Shown here piece after piece: positions 53,577 to 64,000 of a DNA stretch of 64,000 bases. The DNA is from Streptomyces sp. NRRL S-31 (GTDB lineage Bacteria; Actinomycetota; Actinomycetes; Streptomycetales; Streptomycetaceae), in NCBI RefSeq assembly GCF_000718775.1, contig NZ_JOCB01000017.1, forward strand, positions 1-64,000. The letters run 5' to 3'. Within the stretch, counting starts at the first letter, position 1. The number at the start of each line of letters is the position of its first letter. The position numbers and the translations under genes are program-made. The notes under the pieces were generated by a model. The model was not told where the DNA came from. It ran no database searches and saw only the letters and a list, made by a program, of their open reading frames with translations.

Positions 53577-54760
53577 CTCGGCTCCAAGGGGATCGCCGCC
53601 GACAGGGCGGTGCCCTCGCCCGGTGCCGACTCGATGGTGAGGGTGCCGCCCAGCTGGCGCAGGCGGGCGCGGATGGCGGGCAGGCCATGGCCGCGCGACT
53701 CCGTCGCGGCGGTCGCCGGCGCGGGGGCCGTGCGCGGGTCGAAGCCGCGGCCGTCGTCCGTGACGTCCAGGACGAGTCGGTCGTCCAGGCAGGTCAGGGT
53801 GAGGGTGGCGGTGGTGGCCGCCGCGTGTTCGCGGACGTTGGCGAGGGCGCCCTGGGCGATGCGCAGCAGGGCGGACTCCACGGGGCCGGGCAGCGGCTCG
53901 GGCGGGCTGCCCTCGGTGTGCACCCGGACGGTGAGCGCCGTTGTCGTCTCGCGTTCGGCGACGGCGCCCAGGGCCTGGAGCAGCCCCCCGCCCTCCGCCA
54001 GATCGGCCGGGGTCAGATCGTGGACGAAGCGGCGGGCCTCGGCGAGGCTGCGCTCGGCGATCGCCGCCGCCGTGCGGACGTGGTCCCGGGCCGTGCCGGG
54101 CTCGGTGTCCCACAGGCGGTCGGCCGCCTGGAGCAGCATCCGCTGGCTGGACAGGCCCTGGGCGAGGGTGTCGTGGATCTCCCGGGCGAGCCGTTCGCGC
54201 TCGGCGAGGGTGCCCTCGCGGCGCTCGGTGGCGGCGAGGTCGCGGCGGGTGCGGACCAGGTCGTCGATGAGGGCGTCCCGGCGGGCCGCCTGGCGCTGCA
54301 TGACGACGAACACGGTGGTGGCGACGGCGGCCACGGCGGGCGGGGCCAGCAGCACGTTCGGGTCCGCCCAGCCGGCCAGGCTGAGCTGGGTGGCGACCGC
54401 GAGCGCGGTCAGCAGCGCCACCAGCCAGATCGCGGCGCGCGACGGGAGGGTGCGCAGGCCGGTGTAGAAGAGCGGGACCGCGCACCAGGCGAAGCTCGGC
54501 GCCAGGACGACCAGCAGCGCCCAGGCCGCCACGACCAGGCCGAGCCAGGTGAGCCGGCGCGGGGTGGGGCGGGTGCCGAGGGCGGGGCCGAGGACGTAGA
54601 GCGCGGCCAGCAGCGCGGACAGGGCGATCACCCAGGGGGTGTGCGGTCCGTCGGCGTGCCGGGCCAGGTAGCGGGCGACGGACGCGGACAGCAGCACGAA
54701 GAACGCCGTGTGCATGACGACGGTGAGGGCGCGGGTGTCGTCGCGTTCGGGCACGGCCAC
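53573..54760 (-). CDS. Sensor histidine kinase (NarL-partner type)
   Basis: A roughly 395-residue membrane kinase. Four to six N-terminal hydrophobic segments (about 10-130) without an extracellular domain are followed by a HisKA_3 domain (ERERLAREIHDTLAQGLSSQRMLLQ with the phospho-His) and a HATPase (N-box ALANVREHAAA, DDGRGFD, SRGHGLPAIRARLRQLGG). It probably senses the membrane or an intramembrane ligand. The GTG at 54760 is preferred because GGGAGG lies 8 nt upstream; the frame also allows a GTG at 54802. Confidence 0.87.
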   Translation of the reverse strand: MAVPERDDTRALTVVMHTAFFVLLSASVARYLARHADGPHTPWVIALSALLAALYVLGPALGTRPTPRRLTWLGLVVAAWALLVVLAPSFAWCAVPLFYTGLRTLPSRAAIWLVALLTALAVATQLSLAGWADPNVLLAPPAVAAVATTVFVVMQRQAARRDALIDDLVRTRRDLAATERREGTLAERERLAREIHDTLAQGLSSQRMLLQAADRLWDTEPGTARDHVRTAAAIAERSLAEARRFVHDLTPADLAEGGGLLQALGAVAERETTTALTVRVHTEGSPPEPLPGPVESALLRIAQGALANVREHAAATTATLTLTCLDDRLVLDVTDDGRGFDPRTAPAPATAATESRGHGLPAIRARLRQLGGTLTIESAPGEGTALSAAIPLEPR

Positions 54761-54831
54761 CGCCGGCACCTCCCTCGACTCCGCGCTGAACTGGGCAAAC
54801 ACCCTCCATTGTGCCCGTGCGCGGTGGAGGC

Positions 54832-54855
54832 GGGGTCATCCGATCGGATGACCCC
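54832..54855. promoter_or_regulatory. 24-bp perfect palindrome upstream of the two-component operon
   Basis: GGGGTCATCCGA is followed without spacer by its exact reverse complement. It sits 30-95 nt upstream of the candidate kinase starts, where an autoregulatory site of a dimeric NarL-type regulator would be expected. As RNA it would have no loop, so an operator is likelier than a terminator. Confidence 0.7.
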
Positions 54856-54980
54856 GGGCCTCCGGTGCGCGTGTCACCCGCAGGCCGGGTCCGCACGGGA
54901 CGCGTGCCGCTGACGCGGGGGGGCCGTACGCCCCCGGCCGCCGGCGCGGACGGGGACGGCCGGTTGCCGGGAGAACGGAA

Positions 54981-55017
54981 ACGTCCGGGCCCGCCCTCGG
55001 GGGGCGGACCCGGACGT
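54981..55017 (-). terminator. Hairpin downstream of katG
   Basis: ACGTCCGGGCCCGCC pairs with GGCGGACCCGGACGT (one mismatch) around a CTCGGGG-type loop, 45 nt past the katG stop. It is positioned as terminator of the furA-katG operon. Confidence 0.65.
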
Positions 55018-55061
55018 GCCGGTCAGCGGGTCGAACCGGTCACCGACCGACGGTCACCGGG

Positions 55062-57320
<2,259 letters not shown>

Positions 57321-57758
57321 TCAGGAACTGCGGCCGTTGGAACAGCCGGGGCAGGTGCCCCAGTAGACGACCTCGGCCTCGTCGATGACGAAGCCCCGGT
57401 CGTCGGAGGCGGTCAGGCAGGGCGCGTCGCCGACCGCACAGTCGACGTCGGCGACGGCACCGCAGGACCGGCAGACGATGTGATGGTGGTTGTCGCCCAC
57501 ACGCCCCTCGAACCGGGCCGGGTGCCCGGCCGGCTCGATGCGGCGCACGAGGCCCGCCGCGGTCATCGCGTGCAGGGCTTCGTAGACGGCTTGCAGTGAG
57601 ATGTGGCCTACGCGATCGCGGACTCCGGAGGCGATCGCCTCGACACCGAGGTGGTCGCCGTCCCGGACGGTCTCCAGCAGCGCGACGCGGGCTGCCGTCA
57701 CGCGCAGGCCGGCACCGCGGAGCTCCTCGGCGGTGTTCGGTGTCGGGGAGGCGGTCAT
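57321..57758 (-). CDS. furA: Fur-family peroxide/iron-responsive repressor
   Basis: A 145-residue Fur protein. N-terminal winged helix (GLRVTAARVALLETVRDGDHLGVEAIASGV ... ISLQAVYEALHAMTAAGLVRRI), metal motif DNHHHIVCRSCGAVADVDC and a C-terminal CPGC, giving regulatory and structural metal sites. In S. coelicolor and mycobacteria the homologue represses its own operon with katG and is inactivated by peroxide. There is no Shine-Dalgarno; a -10 lies just 6 nt from the ATG, so translation is probably leaderless. Confidence 0.92.
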   Translation of the reverse strand: MTASPTPNTAEELRGAGLRVTAARVALLETVRDGDHLGVEAIASGVRDRVGHISLQAVYEALHAMTAAGLVRRIEPAGHPARFEGRVGDNHHHIVCRSCGAVADVDCAVGDAPCLTASDDRGFVIDEAEVVYWGTCPGCSNGRSS

Positions 57759-57764
57759 GGGCTG

Positions 57765-57794
57765 AACCTACCCTCATAAACACGAACGGTTCAA
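57765..57794 (-). promoter_or_regulatory. furA promoter/operator (leaderless start)
   Basis: On the minus strand TTGAAC (57794-57789) and TAGGTT (57770-57765) are spaced 18 nt apart, and the ATG at 57758 follows 6 nt after the -10. The stretch GTTTTATTGAACCGTTCG is AT-rich, as expected for the FurA binding region that overlaps the promoter in related species. Confidence 0.65.
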
Positions 57795-58479
57795 TAAAAC
57801 GAAGGGTGCAATTCCGGCCGTGTGCCGTCGTCGGCCGTTCACCCACACGCCCCCTCCCGGACCCGCCCGGACCTGCGCTTACTCTTCCGCCATCACTCTG
57901 GCACAGATCCGGGCGGGGCGGTGTACGTAGCGAGCCGGGCGTCCCCGCGAACGGCTGGGCCCGCACGCGGGCACACGCCGGCCCGGTCTCCGTCCCCGTC
58001 TCCGCGCACCGGGCGCGCGGGCGTGCCGCCGACGGCCGGGCAGGGACTTCGGGGCCTCGGCGGGGGTCGACGGCGCGGACGTACGGCACGCCCCCCGAGG
58101 CGGGGCAGGGGGATCGGCGGGCGACCGCCTTCCTGGTCCGCCGGCCAGGAGATCCGGCCGCTGCTCGATCCCCGCGCGGACGGCCGTCGGCAGGGGCGTG
58201 AGCGAGCGCACCGTGGGGCCGCGGGCGCGGCGTGCCGCTCGGCGGTGGATGTCCGGGGCGCGGCGTGCCGCCCGGCGGTGGGTGTCCGGGGCGCGGCGGC
58301 GTGCGCCACCGCGCCGGGGCGTCACTCGTGCGGGCCCACGGGTCCCGCCGTCCGTGGCACCCGCGGCGGTCCGCCGTCCGGCAGCCGTGTGATGTTCGCA
58401 CCCCGGCGTGATGGACCGGGGGCAACCGGGCAACGTACCCCTTCATGCCCCACGCGTACCTCCTGCGGCAGGTGATCCG
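57795..58479. other. Noncoding gap between furA and the acyltransferase gene
   Basis: About 680 bp with no supported gene; frames on both strands are Arg/Pro-rich shadows. It contains the 33-bp tandem repeat listed separately. An AT-richer patch next to furA is its promoter. Confidence 0.5.
58225..58300. repeat. 33-bp tandem repeat, 2.3 copies
   Basis: GCGCGGCGTGCCGCYCGGCG followed by GTGGRTGTCCGGG starts at 58225 and 58258, with a partial third copy at 58291. The period is a multiple of 3, so a spurious frame shows an ARRAARRW repeat. Confidence 0.8.
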
Positions 58480-59655
58480 ATGACCACGGCGACGAGCCCC
58501 ACGCTCCGGACGCCGCCCGCCCGGACCGGTGCGGCGGCCGACGCCGCCCCCGCACCGGCCGTCCCGTCCGCCCTGCCGTCCCTCACCGGTCTGCGCTGGA
58601 TGGCGGCGCTGCTGGTGTTCGGACTGCACGTGCACAACTTCGGCTGGTTCGGCGGCACGGGTGGCCGCCTCGTGGCCTGGGGCTTCGGCGCCGGTGCCAC
58701 CGGGGTGTCGTTCTTCTTCGTCCTGTCGGGGTTCGTGCTGACCTGGTCGGCGCGGCCCCGCGACCGCGCGCTCGCGTTCTGGTGGCGGCGCGTCGCGCGG
58801 ATCTACCCGGTGCACCTGGTCACCCTCGCCGTCGCCTTCGTCCTGGCGTGGGCGGTGACCCACCAGGCGCTGCCGACGCCGAAGCAGGCGCTGGCGAACG
58901 CGCTGCTGCTGCACGCGTGGTGGCGCCCGTGGTGGCAGACGCTGAACCCGGTGAGCTGGTCCCTGGTCTGCGAGGCGTTCTTCTACGCCGTCTTCCCGGC
59001 GCTGATCCTGCTGCTGCGCCGGCTCGGGGCGCGCGGGGCCGCCGCGCTGGGCGGGCTGTCGACGGCGGCGGTGCCGGTACTGGCCTGGGCGGAGGCCCAC
59101 CACTGGTGGAGCCAGTCGGTCTACTCGTTGCCCGTCGCGCGGCTGCCCGAGTTCGTGCTCGGCGCGGTCACCGCACGGCTGGTGCTGCTCGGCCGCTGGC
59201 GCGGGCCGGGGCTGGAGGCGTCGCTCGCCCTGGCCGTCGTCGGCTACTTCCTGGTCCCGCAGGTCACGCCCGGCTACTCCGCCACCGTGTGCACCATCGC
59301 CGGGTTCGCCCTGCTGATCCCGGCCGCGGCGGTCGCGGACGTGCGCGGGCTGCCGTCCCTGTGGCGGCGCCGGCGGATGGTGCGGCTCGGGGAGCTGTCG
59401 TTCGCCTTCTACATGATCCATCTGCTGGTGCTGCGCGCCGCGACGCCCCTGCTGGGCAGGAAGCCGCACTTCGGCGTGGTGCCGGGGCTGGCCGTCACCA
59501 CCGCCGCGTTCGCCGTGTCGCTGGCCCTGTCCTGGGTGCTCTACGAGGGGGTGGAGCGCCCGGCCCGCCGGCTGCTGCTGCGCCACCGCCGGCCGGCCCC
59601 GCGCCCCGACCCGCGCCCGGCCCGCCGGGGGACCGGGACCGCTGCTCGGGACTGA
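58480..59655 (+). CDS. OafA/YrhL-type membrane acyltransferase
   Basis: A 391-residue acyltransferase-3 family protein with about ten membrane segments. Near the start LTGLRWMAALLVFGLHVHNFGWF carries the catalytic His region (R and H of the family), followed by FFFVLSGFVLTWSARPR, FWWRRVARIYPVHLVTL and NPVSWSLVCEAFFYAVFP, the standard signatures. It transfers acyl groups from the cytoplasm to sugars or secondary metabolites. Substrate unknown. The ATG at 58480 follows AGGTGAT. It ends in a Pro/Arg-rich tail. Confidence 0.85.
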   Translation: MTTATSPTLRTPPARTGAAADAAPAPAVPSALPSLTGLRWMAALLVFGLHVHNFGWFGGTGGRLVAWGFGAGATGVSFFFVLSGFVLTWSARPRDRALAFWWRRVARIYPVHLVTLAVAFVLAWAVTHQALPTPKQALANALLLHAWWRPWWQTLNPVSWSLVCEAFFYAVFPALILLLRRLGARGAAALGGLSTAAVPVLAWAEAHHWWSQSVYSLPVARLPEFVLGAVTARLVLLGRWRGPGLEASLALAVVGYFLVPQVTPGYSATVCTIAGFALLIPAAAVADVRGLPSLWRRRRMVRLGELSFAFYMIHLLVLRAATPLLGRKPHFGVVPGLAVTTAAFAVSLALSWVLYEGVERPARRLLLRHRRPAPRPDPRPARRGTGTAARD

Positions 59656-60279
59656 CGGCGGCGCAGCCGCCCGCCTGACGCGAGGGGAATCCGGCCGGGC
59701 CACCCGCTGGTCACCGGGCCGCAGGACCCTCCTCCCGGGGCCGGCGTCGCACGCGCGGGTGACGTCCGCAACAGCGAGGAGAGTCCTGAGGGTTTCGGGG
59801 TAGGCGCCTGTGCGACACCGGCCCGCGGCGCACCCTCGCGGGCCGGCCGCACTCGAACGCACCGAAGGAGCCGAGTCGTGCGCGGGAAGCACACCCGGGG
59901 GAACCGGCGGCCGGCCGGTCCGTCCCCCGCCCCTGCCCGCCGGCGCCCGTCCGCGCGGGACGCCTCGGCCGGCCGTACCCGCGCACGGGTGCGGGCGGGG
60001 GCGCGGTCACGGGTGCGCGACCCCCGCCGGGCCGGGGAGCCGCGGCACGGCGGCCGGGAGGCGCCCTGCGGCACCGCCCGCCGCCCCGGCCCCTCGCCGG
60101 TCCGGCCACCCGCCCGACCACCGGCCCAACCACCCTTGACGCGCACCGGAGTTGCCCCGGTCACGGGGGGCGGGGGCGGGTTTGGGCCGCCCGCGCGGCG
60201 GGAGCTACGGTGTCCGGTCGGCGATGATCGGCTTCGGGGAACCGGCCGGTCGGCCCACCCGGCCGCGCGAGAGGAGAGG
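59656..60279. other. Noncoding region upstream of the stressosome operon
   Basis: About 620 bp without a convincing gene. Open frames here are Arg/Pro/Gly-rich. GAGT-N13-GGGTAGG (59781-59804) loosely resembles a SigB-type promoter, but its spacing is short. GAGGAGAGG ends just before the rsbR-like ATG. Confidence 0.45.
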
Positions 60280-61173
60280 ATGACAGTGCCCGAGCAGGAC
60301 ACGGCCGCATCGGCCCCGCAGGTGGTGAGCGCCTTCCTGGAGCAGCGCAAGGAGCAGATCGCCCAGCGCTGGGCCGACGCCCCCCTGTTCCGTTCGGTCT
60401 TCACCGTCTCACGGGACGAGGCGGTCGAGGCGTGCAAGGCCGTGGTGGAAGCGCTCTCCGAGGTGGCCGTCAGCGGACGGCTGGAGGACATCGGGGCGCC
60501 CGGCTTCGGCACCGTGCGCGACCAGCTGGGGCGCATGTCCGGTGCCCGGGCCCGCGCCGGATCCACCCCGTCCCGGATCGCCGCCGAGGTGGCGGGGCTG
60601 CGCGGCCCGGCGGTCGACCTGCTGCGCCGGGAGTTCGCCGACCCCGCGGCCCCGCGGGCCCAGGAGAGCGTGCTGGCGCTGACCCTGCTGCTGGGCACGC
60701 TGCGCCTGGTCGTGATGGAGACGGCGCTGGACGCGAACGCGGAGCTGATCGAGCGGCAGCGCCAGCAGCTGCTCGAAGTGGCCACCCCGGTCATCAAGTT
60801 GTGGGAGGGCACGGTCGCCGTCCCGCTGATCGGGACGCTGGACAGCGCGCGCAGCCAGGTGGTGATGGAGTCGCTGCTGGAGGCGATCGTCGACCAGCGG
60901 GCGCGGTACGCCATCCTGGACATCACCGGGGTGTCGACGGTCGACTCGCTGGTGGCGCAGCACCTGATGAAGACGGTGGCGGCGGCACGCCTGATGGGCG
61001 CCGAGTGCATCGTCTCCGGGATCCGCCCGGCCATCGCGCAGACCATCGTGCAGCTCGGCATCGATCTGGGCTCGGTGCTCACCCGGGCCTCGCTGGCCGA
61101 CGCGCTGGCCTACGCGCTGGGCCGGCAGGGCATCGAGGTGTCCCGTGCGGACACGGCGGCGGACGCCCGGTGA
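60280..61173 (+). CDS. rsbR: RsbR-like stressosome co-antagonist
   Basis: A 297-residue protein. The N-terminal half (about 15-160) is a helical sensor region; a linker (ANAELIERQRQQLLEVATPVIKLW) leads into a C-terminal STAS domain (VAVPLIGTLDSARSQVVMESLLEAI, DITGVSTVDSLVAQHLMKT, GIRPAIAQTIVQLGID). RsbR proteins build the stressosome core with RsbS and are phosphorylated by RsbT on STAS threonines; a Thr/Ser-rich loop is present at that place. It overlaps rsbS by GTGA. First gene of the operon. Confidence 0.9.
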   Translation: MTVPEQDTAASAPQVVSAFLEQRKEQIAQRWADAPLFRSVFTVSRDEAVEACKAVVEALSEVAVSGRLEDIGAPGFGTVRDQLGRMSGARARAGSTPSRIAAEVAGLRGPAVDLLRREFADPAAPRAQESVLALTLLLGTLRLVVMETALDANAELIERQRQQLLEVATPVIKLWEGTVAVPLIGTLDSARSQVVMESLLEAIVDQRARYAILDITGVSTVDSLVAQHLMKTVAAARLMGAECIVSGIRPAIAQTIVQLGIDLGSVLTRASLADALAYALGRQGIEVSRADTAADAR

Positions 61174-61550
61174 ACCAGCCCGTCCCCGCACCGCCGGCCC
61201 AGGTCCCGGTACTCGCCCTGGGCGACGTCCTGCTGGTCTCCCTCCAGGGCGAACTCCACGACGGGATGGCCGAGCAGCTCCAGCACGACATCACCGGCCG
61301 CATCGCGACCAGCCGGGTGACCGGGGTGGTGCTCGACATCTCCGGGGTGGACATCGTCGACTCCTTCCTCGGCCGGGTGCTCGCGGAGATCGCCTCCACG
61401 GCCCGGCTGCTGGCGGCCCGCACGGTGCTGGCCGGGATGCGCCCCGCCGTGGCGATCACCCTGGTCGAGCTGGGGCTGACGCTGCCCGGTCTGGTCACCG
61501 CCCTGGACGTGGACCGCGCCATGGAACTGCTCTCGCAGAGGGGGAGCTGA
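61170..61550 (+). CDS. rsbS: RsbS-like stressosome antagonist
   Basis: A 126-residue STAS-only protein, the scaffold subunit that holds RsbT until phosphorylated. The regulatory loop is LDISGVDIVDSFLGRVL with the Ser equivalent to B. subtilis RsbS Ser59, and GMRPAVAITLVELGL follows. The GTG at 61170 overlaps the rsbR stop by 4 nt and its own stop overlaps rsbT by 1 nt, so the three are made in fixed ratio. Confidence 0.9.
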   Translation: MNQPVPAPPAQVPVLALGDVLLVSLQGELHDGMAEQLQHDITGRIATSRVTGVVLDISGVDIVDSFLGRVLAEIASTARLLAARTVLAGMRPAVAITLVELGLTLPGLVTALDVDRAMELLSQRGS

Positions 61551-61996
61551 TGCAGCGGTCCGGCCAGGCGTCCGCGACGAGCCTGCCCATCGGCTCGGAC
61601 GCGGATCTGGCCTGGGTGCGGCAGGAGGTCAGGCAGTGCGCCGCGGGGCTCGGCTTCGGTCTGGTGCAGCAGACGAAGCTGGTCACGGCGGCGAGCGAGC
61701 TGGCCCGCAACACCCTGGTGCACGGCGGCGGCGGACGGGTGGAGATAACACCGGTGGACAACGGCCGCAGCAAGGGGCTGCGGATGTCCTTCATCGACAG
61801 CGGTCCCGGCATCCGCGACCTGGAGCTGGCCATGACCGACGGGTACACCACCGGCGGCGGACTCGGGCTCGGGCTGTCCGGTTCCCGGCGGCTGGTGCAG
61901 GAGTTCCATGTCGACACCGAGCCCGGCCGGGGCACGACCGTCACGGCCGTCGCCTGGGTGGCCCAGGTGCCCGCGTCCCGGCCGGGGGTGCGATGA
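61550..61996 (+). CDS. rsbT: RsbT-like serine/threonine switch kinase
   Basis: A 148-residue GHKL kinase. N-box ASELARNTLVHGGGG, G1 box FIDSGPGI, and GLGLGLSGSRRLVQEFHVDTEPGRGTTVTAV are intact. RsbT phosphorylates RsbR and RsbS on stress, leaves the stressosome and activates a PP2C phosphatase. It overlaps the next gene by 4 nt (ATGA). Confidence 0.92.
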   Translation: MQRSGQASATSLPIGSDADLAWVRQEVRQCAAGLGFGLVQQTKLVTAASELARNTLVHGGGGRVEITPVDNGRSKGLRMSFIDSGPGIRDLELAMTDGYTTGGGLGLGLSGSRRLVQEFHVDTEPGRGTTVTAVAWVAQVPASRPGVR

Positions 61997-63054
61997 GCCG
62001 GGTGTGGGAGGTTCCGGTGCACGATTCCACCCGGGTCCGGGACGCGCGGATCGCGGCGCGCGAGGCGTGTGCGGCGGCCGGGTTCGCCCCCGCCCGCACG
62101 GCGGCGGGGGAGCTGGTCGCGACCGAGCTGGCGACCAACCTGCTCAAGCACGCCGGCGGGGGCCTGATGGTGGTGAACCTGGTGCGGCCGCCGGACGGCG
62201 CGGGCACGGCGGTCCAGCTGTTCTCGCTCGACCACGGCCCCGGCATCGCCGACGTGGACGCCGCGCTGGGCGACGGCTACTCCACCGCCGCCGCCGGCTC
62301 GCTCGGCGCGGGGCTGGGCAGCTGTCTGCGCCGTGCCGACGCCTTCCGTCTGTACAGCCGGCCGGGCCGCGGGACCGTGACGGCGGCCCGGATCGACCCG
62401 GAGCCCGGCGGGCGCGGCGCGGCGACGGCCGAGCCGCCGGCGGGCGGGATCACGGTGGCCCTCGGACAGGCCGGGCAGTGTGGCGACGCCTGGGCCTGGG
62501 CGCGCTCCGGGAGGTTGCTGACGCTGCTCCTCGCGGACGGTCTGGGGCACGGTCCGAAGGCGGCGCACGCCTCCGCCGCGGCGGTGGCGGAGCTGGACCG
62601 CGCCGCGGGCCTGCCGCCCGCGGAGCTGCTGCGCCGGCTGCACACCGCGCTGCGGCCCACCCGTGGGGCGGCGGTCGTGGTGGCCCAGGTGGACCCGGAC
62701 CGGGCGGAGATCGCCCTGGCCGGGGTCGGCAACGCCGGCGCCCGGGTGCGCACCGGGGACTCCTGGACGTCCTGCCTCTCCCATCCGGGGATCGTCGGGG
62801 CGTACTTCCCGGCGCACGTCCCCGTCCACCGGCTGCCATGGCGGCGGGACAGTCTGCTCGTCGCGCACAGCGACGGACTGCCCAGCCGGTGGACGCCACC
62901 GGAGGACCCCTCGCTGCTCGCCCACGATCCGTCGGTGGTGGCCGCGGCGATCCTGCGTGACGCAGGCAGCCCCGCCCGCCCCGTACGCGACGACACCAGT
63001 GTGGCCGTACTGGCCCCCGACCGCCGGACCAGCCCCTATGACAGCCGCCTCTGA
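61993..63054 (+). CDS. RsbT-like ATPase fused to PP2C (RsbX-like) phosphatase
   Basis: A 353-residue fusion. Residues about 1-130 are a second GHKL domain (TRVRDARIAAREACAAAGF, ELVATELATNLLKHAGGG, DHGPGIADVD, SLGAGLGSCLRRADAF). Residues about 145-345 are a SpoIIE/RsbX-type PP2C phosphatase (LLTLLLADGLGHGPKAAHAS with the metal Asp, VAGVGNAG-type strand ALAGVGNAGARV, LLVAHSDGLPSRW, RDDTSVAVLA). RsbX resets the stressosome by dephosphorylating RsbR/RsbS; joining it to an RsbT-like module may target it to the same partners. It overlaps the next gene by 17 nt. Confidence 0.85.
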   Translation: MSRVWEVPVHDSTRVRDARIAAREACAAAGFAPARTAAGELVATELATNLLKHAGGGLMVVNLVRPPDGAGTAVQLFSLDHGPGIADVDAALGDGYSTAAAGSLGAGLGSCLRRADAFRLYSRPGRGTVTAARIDPEPGGRGAATAEPPAGGITVALGQAGQCGDAWAWARSGRLLTLLLADGLGHGPKAAHASAAAVAELDRAAGLPPAELLRRLHTALRPTRGAAVVVAQVDPDRAEIALAGVGNAGARVRTGDSWTSCLSHPGIVGAYFPAHVPVHRLPWRRDSLLVAHSDGLPSRWTPPEDPSLLAHDPSVVAAAILRDAGSPARPVRDDTSVAVLAPDRRTSPYDSRL

Positions 63055-64000
63055 CACCTGGACCATCGCCCGCGCCGCCGACGGGGCCCGCGCCCGTGCC
63101 CTGCTGGCGCGGCTCGCCGCGGACGCCGGTGTGCCCGTGCCCGACCGCGCCCGCTTCCTGTCCGCGCTCGGCACCCGGCTGCGCCGCGCCCTGGCCTCGG
63201 GCGGCGCGGAGCTGGCCGTGACCGCCGGTGCCGACGGCCGGCTGCGGGTCGCCCTGGGCGGCCCGGAGCCCTGGCAGTACACGCTCGTCTGCCCCTCCCC
63301 CGTGCCCGGCCCGCTGCCCCGCCCCGACGACACCCCGCTCGCCGAGGCGCTGCTGGACGCCGACGAGGACGCCGCGGCCCTGCTGACGGAACTGGCGGAG
63401 ACGGAGGAGCTGGTCCGGCTGCACCGGGAGGAGCTGCACCAGACCAACCAGGGCGTGCTGGCGCTGCACGCCGAGCTGGAGGCGGCGGCGCGGGCGCAGC
63501 GCGCCCTCCTGGACGCCGAGCGGGCGGCCCGCGCGGAGGCGGAGAAGGCCCGCCGGCTGCTGACCTTCCTGGCCGACGCGAGCGCCGCCCTGAACGCCTC
63601 CCTGGACCACGAGGACATCGTGCGCCGGCTGCCCGAGCTGCTGGTCCCGGGGTACGCCCGGCACGTCGACGTCTGGCTGATGGACGACGAGCGGATGCCG
63701 ACGGAGGAGCCGGCGGCGGCCACGATGCCGGCGCTGCGCACCGGCCGCCCGCAGCACGCGGGCTCCCGGCCCGGCGGACTCCCGGGCGTGGACGACCTGC
63801 CGGCGTCGGCGCTCTGCCCGGACCGGCCGCTGCTGTGCCTGCCACTGGGCGCGCGCACGGTGCAGGGGGTGCTGACGCTGGTCGCGCCCGGCGAGCGCTT
63901 CGACCCGGACACCACCGTGATGCTGCTGGAGCTGGCCCGGCGGGCGGGCACCGCCCTGGACAACGCGCGCCGGTACGAACAGCACCGGGACGTCGCCGAG
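63038..64000 (+). CDS. GAF/coiled-coil signalling protein, probably RsbU-type PP2C (truncated by window)
   Basis: At least 321 residues; the frame is open to the window edge. The N-terminus (about 1-80) is a GHKL-like remnant (ARFLSALGTRLRRALASGGAELAVTAG). Residues about 115-180 form a coiled coil with LHREELHQTNQGVLALHAEL, a signature seen in Streptomyces SpoIIE-family phosphatases. A GAF domain follows (FLADASAALNASLDHEDIVRRLPELLV ... LELARRAGTALDNARRYEQH). The catalytic PP2C part should lie beyond 64000. Position after rsbRST makes it the likely RsbU-type output; a histidine kinase is the alternative. Confidence 0.78.
   Translation, partial: MTAASDTWTIARAADGARARALLARLAADAGVPVPDRARFLSALGTRLRRALASGGAELAVTAGADGRLRVALGGPEPWQYTLVCPSPVPGPLPRPDDTPLAEALLDADEDAAALLTELAETEELVRLHREELHQTNQGVLALHAELEAAARAQRALLDAERAARAEAEKARRLLTFLADASAALNASLDHEDIVRRLPELLVPGYARHVDVWLMDDERMPTEEPAAATMPALRTGRPQHAGSRPGGLPGVDDLPASALCPDRPLLCLPLGARTVQGVLTLVAPGERFDPDTTVMLLELARRAGTALDNARRYEQHRDVAE

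Overview
The window is chromosomal DNA of a high-G+C actinomycete, almost certainly Streptomyces. Third codon positions are nearly saturated with G/C, GTG starts and 1-4 nt start/stop overlaps are frequent, and the gene families are typical of the genus: DUF574-type methyltransferase, bL37-like micro-protein, blaL/blaA/blaB-type cluster, furA-katG and stressosome genes. No rRNA, tRNA, CRISPR array or insertion sequence was found. About 57 genes are supported, plus two gene remnants.

Layout. 1-6.6 kb: start of an off-window gene, a 13-bp tandem-repeat array, a urea channel, a STAS protein convergent with a 25-residue bL37-like gene, a GreA-like factor, a Hsp100 ATPase and a Nudix-like protein. 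6.7-11.6 kb: a conserved lipid/glycerol-phosphate cluster (DAG-kinase-like, alkyl-DHAP-synthase-like flavoprotein, TetR, GlpD). 11.8-19.2 kb: a WGR/beta-propeller protein, an SDR with twin palindromic operators beside a decayed TetR gene, a DUF574 methyltransferase, a glutamate-cysteine-ligase-like enzyme, and an HxlR/azoreductase pair. 19.3-25.0 kb: a polyamine-type ABC operon (potA-D-B-C) facing a FadR-like regulator and a soluble Cache-domain protein. 25-35 kb: small enzymes, a DMT transporter, an ArsR regulator, two secreted hydrolases, a cis-prenyltransferase coupled to a DUF2236/EF-hand fusion, an SGNH esterase and a 51-residue membrane peptide.

35.2-40.9 kb is the accessory part. One 1701-residue protein has an N-terminal domain reminiscent of DUF4297/Cap4 nucleases, a P-loop NTPase centre and about 1000 further residues. 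Its codon use is visibly less GC-biased than its neighbours. Its 3' end abuts a truncated, frameshifted Nudix gene, which suggests an insertion. By architecture it resembles antiviral STAND (Avs-like) proteins, and it is the best candidate for an undescribed system here.

40.9-64 kb: a polysaccharide deacetylase, a GNAT enzyme, a DasR-box-preceded aminosugar-type ABC operon, a phosphotransferase, an SDR, small proteins, a class A beta-lactamase divergent from a LysR plus a penicillin-recognising protein (the blaL/blaA/blaB arrangement), a NarL-type two-component system below a 24-bp perfect palindrome, furA-katG, an acyltransferase, and an RsbR-RsbS-RsbT stressosome operon. That operon continues into an RsbT-PP2C fusion and a truncated GAF/coiled-coil protein that runs off the window.
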